NCBI GenBank assembly: GCA_910587425.1
Contig: CAJUKU010000021.1
Location: forward strand, 1-31,981
Direction: 5' to 3'
DNA from: an uncultured Muribaculaceae bacterium
GTDB taxonomy: Bacteria > Bacteroidota > Bacteroidia > Bacteroidales > Muribaculaceae
Length of the DNA: 31,981 bases
Each line of letters starts with the position of its first letter. Position 1 is the first letter of the stretch. The translations under genes and the position numbers were made by a program. This document shows, piece by piece, positions 1-8,002 of the stretch. Under the pieces are notes generated by a model, which worked only from the letters and a program-made list of their open reading frames with translations, was not told the DNA's origin and did no database searches.

Positions 1-54
1 AGCGTCTGCCTTACAAGCAGAGGGTCGGGGGTTCGAATCCCTCAGCGCCCACCA
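1..54 (+). tRNA. tRNA-Val(UAC), 3' portion (5' end outside window)
   Basis: The window opens inside a tRNA. The anticodon stem TCTGC/GCAGA encloses the 7-nt loop CTTACAA, which gives anticodon UAC and so valine. The T arm GGTTCGAATCC and an acceptor 3' strand ending in ACCA (51-54) follow. CCA is encoded in the DNA. The D arm and 5' acceptor strand are cut off by the window edge. Confidence 0.93.
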
Positions 55-66
55 GACCGACAAGAG

Positions 67-101
67 ACCTCTATGATTCAAAACTCATGGAGGTTTTTTT
101 T
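67..101 (+). terminator. Rho-independent terminator of the tRNA transcript
   Basis: A 10-bp stem (67-76 with 85-94, one G-U pair) closes an 8-nt loop and runs directly into a run of eight T (94-101). It sits 12 nt after the tRNA CCA end and should end the tRNA transcript before the hydrogenase operon. Confidence 0.85.
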
Positions 102-159
102 GTAAGCCGGCGTGCCTCTCCTTTCTGCAAATAGATGTAAACCAATAGTTCACAACGAT

Positions 160-1623
160 ATGGCATTCACAAACAACATCATGATAGTACGGCACCGTCT
201 GCTTAAGGAGCTGGTGAAGCTCTGGCGCGACGGACGCCTCGTGCAGGATATCGACCGCCTGCCCCTGACGCTCAGCCCGCGCACAACCAAGCACCCCATG
301 CGTTGCTGCATCTACCACGAGCGTGCCATGTGGAAATACAAGGCGCTGCCGCTGCTCGGGCTCGATATGACCGACGAGACCGATGAGATGACGCCGCTTT
401 CCGACTATGCCGCCCGCGCGCTCTCGCGTGCCGAAGGTGCTGAGCCCCACAGCAATATCATGTGTGTCATCGACGAGGCTTGCTCGGCATGTGTGCATGT
501 GAACTACGAGATAACCAACCTCTGCCGCGGATGTGTGGCACGCACATGTGTGCACAGCTGCCCCAAGGGTGCCGTGCATGTCAACCATGACAACGGTAAG
601 GCTGTGATCGACCATGATGCCTGCATATCCTGCGGAATCTGCTATAAATCATGCCCCTACCATGCCATCGTCTACATCCCGGTGCCCTGTGAGGAGGCTT
701 GCCCGGTCAAGGCTATCAGCAAGGATGAGAACGGTGTGGAGCATATCGATGAGTCGAAGTGCATCTACTGCGGCAAGTGCCTGAATGCCTGTCCGTTCGG
801 TGCCATATTCGAGATCTCGCAGACATTCGACGTGCTCGAGCGTATGCGCCGCGGAGAGCGCACGGTCGCTATCGTGGCTCCCTCTATCCTGGGGCAGTTC
901 CAGGTGCCGGCGGCGCAGGTCTACGGCGCGCTGCGTGCCATGGGCTTTGCCGACGTCGTTGAGGTGGCGCGTGGTGCCATGAGCACCGTGGAGCATGAGG
1001 CTGCCGAGCTGCTTGAGAAGATCGAGGAGGGGCAACCGTTCATGACCACCTCCTGCTGCCCGAGCTGGATGGAGCTTGTGGCTAAGCACATGCCGGCGAT
1101 GTCGAAGCATGTGAGCACCACCGGATCGCCGATGTACTACACGGCGCGCATGGTGCGCGAGGAGCAGCCCGGATCGCGCGTGGTGTTCATCGGTCCCTGT
1201 GTCGCCAAGCGCCGCGAGGCTCAACGCGACGAGGCTGTCGACAATGTGCTCTCGTTTGAGGAGATAGCCTCGATATTCGAGGGTCTCGGCATAGATCCCG
1301 CCGAGGCTGAACCTTACACCCCGGAGTTTACGGCTGTGCGCGAGGCGCATGGCTTCGCCCAGGCGGGCGGAGTAGCCGGTGCCGTGCGTTCATACCTGAA
1401 ACTCGATGCAGAGCGCGTGAAGCATATCCAGGTGGCGAATCTCGACAAGAAAAACATCGGTGTGCTCTCAGCTTACGCCCGCACCGGCACAGCACCTGCA
1501 AACTTCATCGAGGTTATGGCTTGCGAGGGTGGCTGCATAACCGGTCCGAGCGCGTTTAACGCCGGTCCCGGTGGCAAGAAGCGCCTCACACAGGAACTAG
1601 CCGGGCGTAAGGAGACCTATTGA
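160..1623 (+). CDS. hydA: [FeFe]-hydrogenase, group B-like, multi-cluster
   Basis: This 487-aa catalytic subunit interconverts H+ and H2, most likely with ferredoxin as redox partner. The N-terminal half carries cysteine motifs for several [4Fe-4S] clusters (C122/125/130/134, C155/158/161/165, C177/181, C201/204/207/211). The C-terminal half has the three H-cluster motifs: TSCCPSW (297-303, C299 as proton relay and C300 as ligand by analogy), PCVAKRRE (C347) and MACEGGC (C455, C459). The EGG form of the third motif, instead of PGG, together with the long N-terminal cysteine region, resembles the group B enzymes of gut anaerobes. The ATG at 160 (MAFTNN) is chosen over an upstream GTG at 112 whose added residues look non-coding. 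The stop overlaps the hydE ATG by one base. No signal peptide is seen, so it should be cytoplasmic. No canonical promoter is visible in front. Confidence 0.93.
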   Translation: MAFTNNIMIVRHRLLKELVKLWRDGRLVQDIDRLPLTLSPRTTKHPMRCCIYHERAMWKYKALPLLGLDMTDETDEMTPLSDYAARALSRAEGAEPHSNIMCVIDEACSACVHVNYEITNLCRGCVARTCVHSCPKGAVHVNHDNGKAVIDHDACISCGICYKSCPYHAIVYIPVPCEEACPVKAISKDENGVEHIDESKCIYCGKCLNACPFGAIFEISQTFDVLERMRRGERTVAIVAPSILGQFQVPAAQVYGALRAMGFADVVEVARGAMSTVEHEAAELLEKIEEGQPFMTTSCCPSWMELVAKHMPAMSKHVSTTGSPMYYTARMVREEQPGSRVVFIGPCVAKRREAQRDEAVDNVLSFEEIASIFEGLGIDPAEAEPYTPEFTAVREAHGFAQAGGVAGAVRSYLKLDAERVKHIQVANLDKKNIGVLSAYARTGTAPANFIEVMACEGGCITGPSAFNAGPGGKKRLTQELAGRKETY

Positions 1624-2651
1624 TGAGCGATTTCTCCGCCGCGTTGGAGTCGCTGCTGCGGGGTGATGATCTCACCCCCGGCGATCTGCTCCCGTTGTTC
1701 ACTCCGTCAGCCGGCGATGCCGCCGGTCTGCATGATGCGGCACGGTCGCTGACTGTCGTGCGGCATGGCGCGGGGGTGAAGATCCGCGGACTAATGGAGA
1801 TAACAAACTGCTGCCGCAACAACTGCTATTACTGCGGGCTCCGCGCCGCGAACACCGCCGTAAGCCGCTACGCCATAGACCCTGATGAGGCTATGCGGTG
1901 TGTCCGCACGGCATATTCCGCAGGATTCCGCACCATTGTGATGCAGGGTGGCGAGAACCCGGCTTCCGACGGCATGATTGAGCGGCTTGTGGCGCAGATA
2001 AAGGATGAATTCCCCGACTGTGTGGTCACGCTTTCGCTCGGCGAGCGCCCCCGGCAGGTATACGCCCGCTGGCGTGCGGCAGGTGCCGCCCGCTACCTGC
2101 TCCGGCACGAGACAGCCGTCGAAAGCCACTACAGGATGCTGCACCCCGAGCCGATGACCCTTGAGGCGCGTCTGGAATGCCTGGAGTCGCTGCGTGCGGA
2201 GGGCTACGAGATCGGGATGGGCATGATGGTGGGGAGTCCGTCGCAGACAACCGCCGACCTCGCCGCCGACCTACTGCTGCTCAGACGCATACGCCCCGAT
2301 ATGGTGGGTATGGGACCGTTCATCCCTCATGCCGACACCCCTTTCGGCAGATACCCTGCCGGCGATGTCGGGCTTACCTGCCGGCTGATAAGCATAGTGC
2401 GCCTGATGCTGCCCGAAGCCAATATCCCTGCCACAACAGCTATGGCGACCCTTGCGCCCGACGGACGCCGCCGCGCGCTTGATTCCGGTGCCAATGTGCT
2501 GATGCCCAATATCACACCCATGCGTCACCGGGGTGATTACGCGCTCTACAACGGTAAGGCATCGACCGGCACGGAGGGTGATGAGGGTCTGCGGGCGCTC
2601 GACGCCGAGCTGCGTGGCTACGGACGCCACCTGCTGCTGAACAAACCATAA
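1623..2651 (+). CDS. hydE: [FeFe]-hydrogenase H-cluster maturase HydE (radical SAM)
   Basis: This 342-aa radical SAM enzyme is needed to build the azadithiolate-bridged diiron subcluster. In the established pathway HydE acts on the Fe(CO)2(CN)cysteine complex made by HydG. The SAM cluster motif CRNNCYYC is at residues 64-71 (CX3CX2C) after the family signature RGLMEITN, and the rest fits the TIM-barrel length of HydE. The start is the ATG at 1623, overlapping the hydA stop as TGATG, which implies translational coupling; a TTG one codon earlier is less likely. It lies in the hydA-hydE-hydG-hydF operon, 12 nt before hydG. BioB is related, but the neighbours and the RGLMEITN context favour HydE. 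Confidence 0.93.
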   Translation: MSDFSAALESLLRGDDLTPGDLLPLFTPSAGDAAGLHDAARSLTVVRHGAGVKIRGLMEITNCCRNNCYYCGLRAANTAVSRYAIDPDEAMRCVRTAYSAGFRTIVMQGGENPASDGMIERLVAQIKDEFPDCVVTLSLGERPRQVYARWRAAGAARYLLRHETAVESHYRMLHPEPMTLEARLECLESLRAEGYEIGMGMMVGSPSQTTADLAADLLLLRRIRPDMVGMGPFIPHADTPFGRYPAGDVGLTCRLISIVRLMLPEANIPATTAMATLAPDGRRRALDSGANVLMPNITPMRHRGDYALYNGKASTGTEGDEGLRALDAELRGYGRHLLLNKP

Positions 2652-2663
2652 AAACGAATTGAA

Positions 2664-4079
2664 ATGTATAACGTACGCTCTTCAAACGCCCTTGAATTCA
2701 TTGACCACGACGAGGTGATGCAGACCATCGCCGCAGCCGGGGAGGATGCGCGCAATCCGCAGCGCATACGCGAGATACTGCGCAAGGGTGAGGAGATGCG
2801 GGGACTTGACCACCGCGAAGCCGCGGCGCTGCTCGCATGTGATGATCCGGAGGTGATAGCCGCCACCGCATCGCTGGCACGCCGCATAAAAGAGCGGTTC
2901 TACGGACGACGTATAGTGATGTTCGCGCCGCTCTATCTGTCGAACTACTGCGTGAACAGCTGCACATACTGCCCTTACCACGGACAGAACCGTCACATCA
3001 CGCGCCGTAAGCTCACCCAGGATGAGATACGCCGTGAGGTGATCGCCCTTCAGGATATGGGGCACAAGCGGCTTGCCCTTGAGGCTGGCGAGCATCCGCG
3101 TATGGCTCCGCTCGAATATATACTGGAGTCGATCGACACGATATACTCCGTGCGCCACCGCAACGGCGCAATACGCCGCGTGAATGTCAACATCGCCGCC
3201 ACAACAGTGGATGATTACCGTCGTCTGCGTGACGCCGGGATAGGCACATACATACTGTTTCAGGAGACTTACCACAAGGAGAACTACGAGCGTCTGCATC
3301 CCGCCGGTCCGAAGAGCGATTACCGCTGGCACACAGAGGCTATGGACCGCGCCATGCAAGGGGGCATAGATGATGTGGGTCTCGGCGTGCTGTTCGGACT
3401 GAACACCTACCGCTACGATTTTGCCGCGCTGCTTATGCATGCAGAGCATCTGGAGGCTGCGCACGGCGTAGGACCGCACACCATCAGCGTGCCGCGTATA
3501 TGCCCTGCCGATGATATACAGACCGAGGATTTCCCCGATGCGGTGAGCGATGACCTGTTCTGCCGCATCATCTCTGTGCTCCGCGTTGCGGTGCCTTACA
3601 CCGGCATGATCGTAAGCACCCGCGAGAGTCCTGCCGTGCGTGCCCGCGCGCTTGAGGCGGGTATCTCGCAGCTGAGCGGTGGAAGCCGCACGAGCGTAGG
3701 CGGATATACGGAGCCTGAACGCGACGAGGATACCGCACAGTTCGACATATCGGATCACCGTACGCTCGGCGAGGTGGTGGAGTGGCTGCTCGACACAGGG
3801 CATATCCCGAGTTTCTGCACTGCCTGCTACCGTGAGGGGCGCACCGGCGACCGTTTTATGTCGCTCCTCCGCTCAGGAAAGATAGCCGACTGCTGCGGCC
3901 CGAACGCGATGATGACTCTCATGGAGTATCTTTGCGATTACGCTTCGGCTGAGGTGCGCATGAAGGGCATGGCGCTGATAGAGAAAGAGATTGCCTCGAT
4001 ACGCACACCGAGGATAGCGGAGATAACCCGCGAGCGTCTGAACCGCATCGCCTCCGGTGAGCGTGATTTCCGTTTCTAA
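2664..4079 (+). CDS. hydG: [FeFe]-hydrogenase H-cluster maturase HydG (radical SAM tyrosine lyase)
   Basis: This 471-aa ThiH-like radical SAM enzyme cleaves tyrosine to p-cresol and supplies the CO and CN ligands of the H cluster. The N-terminal SAM cluster motif CVNSCTYC is at 96-103. The C-terminal auxiliary cluster motif is present as C385-x2-C388-x22-C411. That second cluster separates HydG from ThiH, which lacks it. The length matches HydG of other anaerobes. It lies 12 nt after hydE and 23 nt before hydF on the same strand. No truncation or missing ligand is seen. Confidence 0.94.
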   Translation: MYNVRSSNALEFIDHDEVMQTIAAAGEDARNPQRIREILRKGEEMRGLDHREAAALLACDDPEVIAATASLARRIKERFYGRRIVMFAPLYLSNYCVNSCTYCPYHGQNRHITRRKLTQDEIRREVIALQDMGHKRLALEAGEHPRMAPLEYILESIDTIYSVRHRNGAIRRVNVNIAATTVDDYRRLRDAGIGTYILFQETYHKENYERLHPAGPKSDYRWHTEAMDRAMQGGIDDVGLGVLFGLNTYRYDFAALLMHAEHLEAAHGVGPHTISVPRICPADDIQTEDFPDAVSDDLFCRIISVLRVAVPYTGMIVSTRESPAVRARALEAGISQLSGGSRTSVGGYTEPERDEDTAQFDISDHRTLGEVVEWLLDTGHIPSFCTACYREGRTGDRFMSLLRSGKIADCCGPNAMMTLMEYLCDYASAEVRMKGMALIEKEIASIRTPRIAEITRERLNRIASGERDFRF

Positions 4080-4102
4080 CCGTTTTTTATTGTTGATATG
4101 CT

Positions 4103-5287
4103 ATGAATGTGACTCCTGCCTCCGAGCGTCAGCGTATAGTGCTGACAGGACGCTGCAACGTCGGTAAATCATCGCTGATGAACGCCCTTTGCGGATCGGA
4201 CACCGCTCTTGTGGCGTCATTGCCCGGCACTACGACCGACGCGGTGACAAAGGGTGTGGAGCTGCCCGGCGCGGGTGCGTGCACTCTCGTTGATACGGCA
4301 GGGCTAGACGACACCACGCCGCTTGGCGAGGCTCGCCGCAGCCGCACGCAGCGCGAGATCGAGCGTGCCGACATAGTGGTGGCGGTATATCGCCCTGATG
4401 ATCTCTCGGCGGAGCTTCCCGCAGCCTCATGTCCGGTAATATGCGTGATGAACTGTGCCGATCTGCCGGATGCGGATGCTGCGGATCTTGAGCGTAAGCT
4501 CGGGCGCGAGGTTGTTGCAGTCAGCGCGCTGACCGGAGAGGGGATCGGGCAGTTGCGCGCCGTCATAGCACGAGCAGCCGAATCGTCGCAGCCGCTTATC
4601 ACGGGCGATCTCGTGAATCCGGGTGACACCGTAGTGCTCGTTATGCCACAGGATCCGCAGGCTCCGAAAGGACGCTTGATTCTTCCGCAGTCGGCTACGA
4701 TCCGTGAACTTGTGGGGCGCGGCGTGATAACTGTATGCACGGATGTGGAGCATCTGCGCGACACTCTCGCCGGACTCCGCGCGGCACCGGCGCTCACCAT
4801 CACCGATTCGCAGGTCTTCGGCGCTGTAGCCGCGGTTCTGCCGGCTACCGCGAGGTTGACATCATTCTCGGTGCTTATGGCGGGTTATAAAGGGGATATC
4901 AGGCTGTTCATGGAGGGGGCAAAGGCTCTCGACAAGCTTACCGAGAGCTCGCGTGTGCTGATCGCCGAGGCATGCGCCCATGCTCCGGCGACGGAGGATA
5001 TAGGGCGTGTGAAAATTCCCCGTATGCTCCGCAAGCGTGTCGGGGAGGGGTTACGCATAGATTTTGCCTCCGGTCAGGATTTTCCGGAGGATCTCGGGGG
5101 GTATGACCTTGTGGTGCATTGCGGCGGCTGCATGTTCACGCGCCGGCATGTGTTGTCGCGGTGTCGCCGCGCCGCGGAGCAGAGTGTGCCGGTGACCAAT
5201 TACGGCATACTTATAGCCCATGCCACTGGAATACTTGACCGCATAACGGTGCCGTCAAGCCTCGGGGAGGGGGAGGCGCAGATTTGA
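4103..5287 (+). CDS. hydF: [FeFe]-hydrogenase maturation GTPase HydF
   Basis: This 394-aa scaffold GTPase carries the assembled diiron subcluster and delivers it to HydA. The N-terminal Era-like G domain shows the P-loop GRCNVGKSS (16-24), GTTTD (42-46), DTAG (64-67) and NCAD (117-120), the last being a variant of the usual NKxD. A dimerisation segment follows. The C-terminal cluster-binding residues are CAH (291-293) and HCGGC (339-343), matching the known CxH...HCxxC pattern with a 45-residue spacing. It is the last gene of the hyd operon. Its final 33 bases overlap the end of the AraC-type gene on the other strand, and no terminator is visible between them. Confidence 0.94.
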   Translation: MNVTPASERQRIVLTGRCNVGKSSLMNALCGSDTALVASLPGTTTDAVTKGVELPGAGACTLVDTAGLDDTTPLGEARRSRTQREIERADIVVAVYRPDDLSAELPAASCPVICVMNCADLPDADAADLERKLGREVVAVSALTGEGIGQLRAVIARAAESSQPLITGDLVNPGDTVVLVMPQDPQAPKGRLILPQSATIRELVGRGVITVCTDVEHLRDTLAGLRAAPALTITDSQVFGAVAAVLPATARLTSFSVLMAGYKGDIRLFMEGAKALDKLTESSRVLIAEACAHAPATEDIGRVKIPRMLRKRVGEGLRIDFASGQDFPEDLGGYDLVVHCGGCMFTRRHVLSRCRRAAEQSVPVTNYGILIAHATGILDRITVPSSLGEGEAQI

Positions 5288-5815
5288 CCGCGCGGCGCGG
5301 TAAGCCGACGGTGTCATGCCTGTAAGCTCCTTGAAACGCCGCGAAAGGTGTGCTGTGCTCGAGTAGCCGGTGCGGAACGCGATCTCGCCGAGGGTAAGCT
5401 CACCGTAATCAAGCAGCTCCTTGACGCGCTCTATGCGTTGTGCGGCGGTGTAAGCCTCTATGGTGCGCCCCTCGCGCCGGCTGAATATACGGCTTACGGT
5501 GTCGTATGGCTGACCGACCTGCTGTTCGATGCACGCCGAGAGATTGAGGCGGCATTCGTTCTCGTCGCGCACATGGTGCATTACCGCATGGCGCACACGC
5601 TCCGTCAGTATCTCCTCCGGATCGGTGATGAGTTCGAATCCGTCGGCATGAAGAGCCTCGTGCAGCTGTCCGGTCTGTGTGGCTGAGAGGGGAGCGGGGA
5701 GGGTGACGCTGCCAAGTGTTACGTCGCCGTCAGGTATTTCCAGACGTTCGAGTATGCGCCGCACAGCCTCGATGCAGTGCCGGCACACCATATTGCGTAT
5801 CGATAGCGTGGTCAT
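5255..5815 (-). CDS. AraC-type transcriptional regulator with N-terminal CxxC (HMA-like) segment
   Basis: This 186-aa protein has two parts. Residues 3-25 (IRNMVCRHCIEAV core, C11 and C14) look like the first strand and helix of a heavy-metal-associated domain, whose hallmark is MxCxxC. Residues about 95-175 form an AraC-family double helix-turn-helix, ending with the typical GYSSTAHLSRRFKELTGMTPSAYR-type second helix pair (150-172). It should bind DNA and may sense a metal, a thiol or redox state through the cysteine pair; the ligand is not known from sequence. The ATG at 5815 is preferred over one 30 nt upstream because it overlaps the DUF2752 stop as ATGA. It is the last gene of the minus-strand operon and overlaps the hydF 3' end. 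Similar proteins, often annotated only as AraC family, are known to me in Bacteroidales. Confidence 0.82.
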   Translation of the reverse strand: MTTLSIRNMVCRHCIEAVRRILERLEIPDGDVTLGSVTLPAPLSATQTGQLHEALHADGFELITDPEEILTERVRHAVMHHVRDENECRLNLSACIEQQVGQPYDTVSRIFSRREGRTIEAYTAAQRIERVKELLDYGELTLGEIAFRTGYSSTAHLSRRFKELTGMTPSAYRAARSNLRLPLPEA

Positions 5816-6198
5816 AGGTCGAAAATGTTGCGTATTATCCACCATAGTACCACTATGGCGAATGTGGAAAGAATCACCGCGCGGGAGTTCACGCGGTGGT
5901 AGAAACGTGGATGCGAGACGCGCATGGTCTGTGCTACGAGCAGCAGCGCTATGAACGGCAGCGAGGCGACCATAACGGCATTATTGTGCCATGCGGTGGC
6001 GATGTCACCGCCGAGCAGGGCGTGGATGACGCGCTGTGAGCCGCATCCGGGGCATTTTAGTCCTGTCAGCATCAGGAACGGGCAGCGCGGAAAGAGGCGT
6101 ATCTCGCCCGGGTCGAAGAGGGCGTAGATTACCACGAGCGCGGTGAGTATGACCGCGCCTGCGGTGATTATTACCGTGCGCCGCCCTGCGGTTGTCAT
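5812..6198 (-). CDS. DUF2752 family small membrane protein
   Basis: This 128-aa protein has three predicted membrane segments (about 8-27, 73-91 and 106-123). Between the first two is the DUF2752 signature with C39P, LTGLKCPGCG (45-54) and a following RVIHALL. The three cysteines C39, C49 and C52 could bind a metal or a cofactor, but the family function is unknown. The ATG at 6198 overlaps the stop of the CD225 gene as ATGA, and its own stop overlaps the next ATG the same way, so all three proteins are probably made in coupled amounts. A longer reading frame extends upstream inside the CD225 gene but looks like shadow sequence. The family call is solid; the role is open. Confidence 0.85.
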   Translation of the reverse strand: MTTAGRRTVIITAGAVILTALVVIYALFDPGEIRLFPRCPFLMLTGLKCPGCGSQRVIHALLGGDIATAWHNNAVMVASLPFIALLLVAQTMRVSHPRFYHRVNSRAVILSTFAIVVLWWIIRNIFDL

Positions 6199-6731
6199 AG
6201 CATAGCCATGAAGATCTGGAAAGGCACGGCGATAAGTCCGCACACGATGGATATGATGATCCAGAGCGCGGCATTGTCGGAGGCGCTGCGTGCACCTTCG
6301 TAGTCGCCCGCCGTCCATCGCGAGCTTACCTTTGAGGAGTATATTATAGCCACGATTCCGGTGGGGACGCAGCAGAGCACGAGTGTGACGATGCTCCATA
6401 CCAGATAAGTGTTGGGCATCGGTGCCTCAGGTTGCTGTGGACCGGGAGTGGGGGTCGCGGCAAAGACGGGGCGAGGTGTGGCTGCCGGCTGCTGATACAA
6501 CGGCTGCTGATAGGGTTGCTGAGGCTGCTGATATTGTGGCTGTTGCTGAGGGGGAGCCATGCGGAAGAGCCCCGCGAGTTCGGGGACAGTCTCCGCGGCG
6601 CACCAGTCGGGCAGCCCCTCGCGCCACACGGGGGCGGAGGGGGTGGCGACGTTCCGTACAAGCTCGGCAAATGTCATGGGGCCGAGGCGGACGCCATCTT
6701 TCATCAGCCAGTACTGGGTATTGTCTGTCAT
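6195..6731 (-). CDS. GYF_2 (DUF4339) plus CD225/dispanin membrane protein
   Basis: This 178-aa protein has an N-terminal GYF_2-type domain (about 6-55, with YWLMKDG, LGPMTFAEL and the tryptophans W36 and W43). A Pro/Gln/Tyr-rich linker of repeated QQP units follows (60-80, continuing Pro-rich to about 105). The C-terminal CD225-like part has two membrane segments (about 108-131 and 151-174) flanking a cytosolic loop with SSKVSSRWTAGDYEGA. GYF-like domains bind proline-rich peptides, and CD225 proteins in animals (IFITM) remodel membranes; the bacterial role is not established. It lies 13 nt after deoC in transcription order and overlaps the DUF2752 gene by 4 nt, so it belongs to the same operon. 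Confidence 0.85.
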   Translation of the reverse strand: MTDNTQYWLMKDGVRLGPMTFAELVRNVATPSAPVWREGLPDWCAAETVPELAGLFRMAPPQQQPQYQQPQQPYQQPLYQQPAATPRPVFAATPTPGPQQPEAPMPNTYLVWSIVTLVLCCVPTGIVAIIYSSKVSSRWTAGDYEGARSASDNAALWIIISIVCGLIAVPFQIFMAML

Positions 6732-6744
6732 CTGTGGAATTTAT

Positions 6745-7626
6745 TTAGAACCAGGAGGTTGTCTCGCCGAGTATTTCGGAGAGGAGGTTGTTGGCGAGCC
6801 GTGAGGCACCGATGCGGAAGTACTCGTTTGTGAGCCATTCCTCACCGAGCACATCGCGCACAATAGCATAGTACTGCAGTGCTTCCTCGGGTGTGGTGAT
6901 ACCTCCGGCAGCCTTGAAGCCTACGCGGCGTCCGGTCTTGGCGTGGTACTCCTTGATGCAGCGGCACATCACGTAGGCAGCTTCGAGTGATGCTCCGGGG
7001 AACTCCTTGCCTGTGGAGGTCTTGATGAAGTCGGCTCCGGAGTACATGGCGAGGATCGATGCCGCGCGGATGTTCTCGGGAGTCTTCAGCGCACCGCTTT
7101 CGATTATGACCTTCATGCGCGCGCCGCGGCAGGAGTGCTTGAGCTCCTCCAGTTCGTCGGCTACCGATTCCCAGTCGCCGTCAAGGAAATCGCCGAGATT
7201 GAGCACCACGTCGATCTCATCGGCACCACCTTCAACGGCAAGAGCTGTTTCTGCAACCTTCACCTCCGGGAATGTCTGCGATGAGGGGAATCCGCCTGAA
7301 ACGCAAGCGATCTCCACCTGCGACACCTCGAGGACTGTGCGCACCACCTGTGCGAAATTGGGGTAGACGCATATCGCAGCTACGGAGAGCAGGTCGCCAT
7401 GCTCCTCCTCGAATGCGTTGACACGCTCGGTGAATTTAGCCACCGACTGCTGTGAGTCAGTGCTGCGGAGAGTGGTGAGGTCTATGCAGCTGAAGAGGAA
7501 ACGGAGTGTCTCGGGTGAACGGAGCGCGGGAGCGTCTGCGATGATGCGTGCCACTTCGGCGCTGACTTTTCCGGGATCGACTGTAACCTGACTGGCGGCT
7601 ACGGTGTCGTGATATTTATCTGCCAT
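6745..7626 (-). CDS. deoC: Deoxyribose-phosphate aldolase
   Basis: This 293-aa class I aldolase splits 2-deoxyribose-5-phosphate into glyceraldehyde-3-phosphate and acetaldehyde, the last step of deoxynucleoside catabolism. The Schiff-base lysine is K202 in FIKTSTG (200-206), and the second active-site lysine is K238 in GFKAAGGI. IDLTTL (48-53) and EIDVVLN (137-143) are further family motifs. The ATG at 7626 (MADKYH) is chosen over an upstream in-frame start at 7686 that would overlap the MazG-like gene. It lies 16 nt behind that gene in the transcript. No other deo gene is nearby, so it is probably expressed with the operon and not as part of a nucleoside regulon. Confidence 0.95.
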   Translation of the reverse strand: MADKYHDTVAASQVTVDPGKVSAEVARIIADAPALRSPETLRFLFSCIDLTTLRSTDSQQSVAKFTERVNAFEEEHGDLLSVAAICVYPNFAQVVRTVLEVSQVEIACVSGGFPSSQTFPEVKVAETALAVEGGADEIDVVLNLGDFLDGDWESVADELEELKHSCRGARMKVIIESGALKTPENIRAASILAMYSGADFIKTSTGKEFPGASLEAAYVMCRCIKEYHAKTGRRVGFKAAGGITTPEEALQYYAIVRDVLGEEWLTNEYFRIGASRLANNLLSEILGETTSWF

Positions 7627-7642
7627 AATATATGATTGTTTT

Positions 7643-8002
7643 TTATTTGTTTTCGTTGTCGCGTGAGCTGAACCGCTCTTTATCACGAATGTTTTTCTTG
7701 CGTATATTGTTCAGCACGGCTGAAGTGAGGTCGACGCCGGTCTGGTTTGCGATGGCTCCCACCACCCACAGTATGTCGGCGAGTTCGTCGGCAAGATCGG
7801 CGTTGTCTGATGGTTTCGCCACCTGATCGCCGTACCGGCGTGCCATTATGCGTGCCACCTCGCCGGTCTCTTCGGTGAGGACCGCCATGTTTGTGAGCGG
7901 GGAGAAGTATCCGCGCCCGGTGGTGAGAATCCAGTTGTCGATCGTAGTCTGAAGCTCGCATATTGTCATCTGCGTGGCGTTTTCTTGTGTGACGGGTATC
8001 AT
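7643..8002 (-). CDS. MazG-like nucleotide pyrophosphohydrolase
   Basis: This 119-aa all-alpha NTP pyrophosphohydrolase resembles MazG or the RS21-C6/dCTPase branch. The metal-binding residues appear as EETGE (44-48) and E73-x2-D76 in ADELADILW, the EExxE...ExxD pattern. Family members hydrolyse (d)NTPs or damaged nucleotides to the monophosphate; the exact substrate cannot be read from sequence. Its ATG overlaps the dtd stop as ATGA (8002-7999), suggesting coupled translation. Placed between dtd and deoC, it fits a nucleotide and tRNA quality-control theme. The C terminus (after about 105) is charged and probably disordered. Confidence 0.86.
   Translation of the reverse strand: MIPVTQENATQMTICELQTTIDNWILTTGRGYFSPLTNMAVLTEETGEVARIMARRYGDQVAKPSDNADLADELADILWVVGAIANQTGVDLTSAVLNNIRKKNIRDKERFSSRDNENK

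Noticed and set aside
112..159. GTG start extending hydA by 16 residues
   Set aside because: The added residues show no family similarity I know and begin right after the tRNA terminator; the MAFTNN start at 160 fits better.
1..160. tRNA 3' end as an integration site for a mobile element
   Set aside because: No integrase, no second copy of the tRNA end and no mobile genes are present in the window; the following genes are an intact metabolic operon.
2682..3803. 373-codon open frame antisense to hydG
   Set aside because: The protein is rich in His, Ala and Val in a pattern typical of the reverse frame of GC-rich genes; hydG on the + strand is clearly real.
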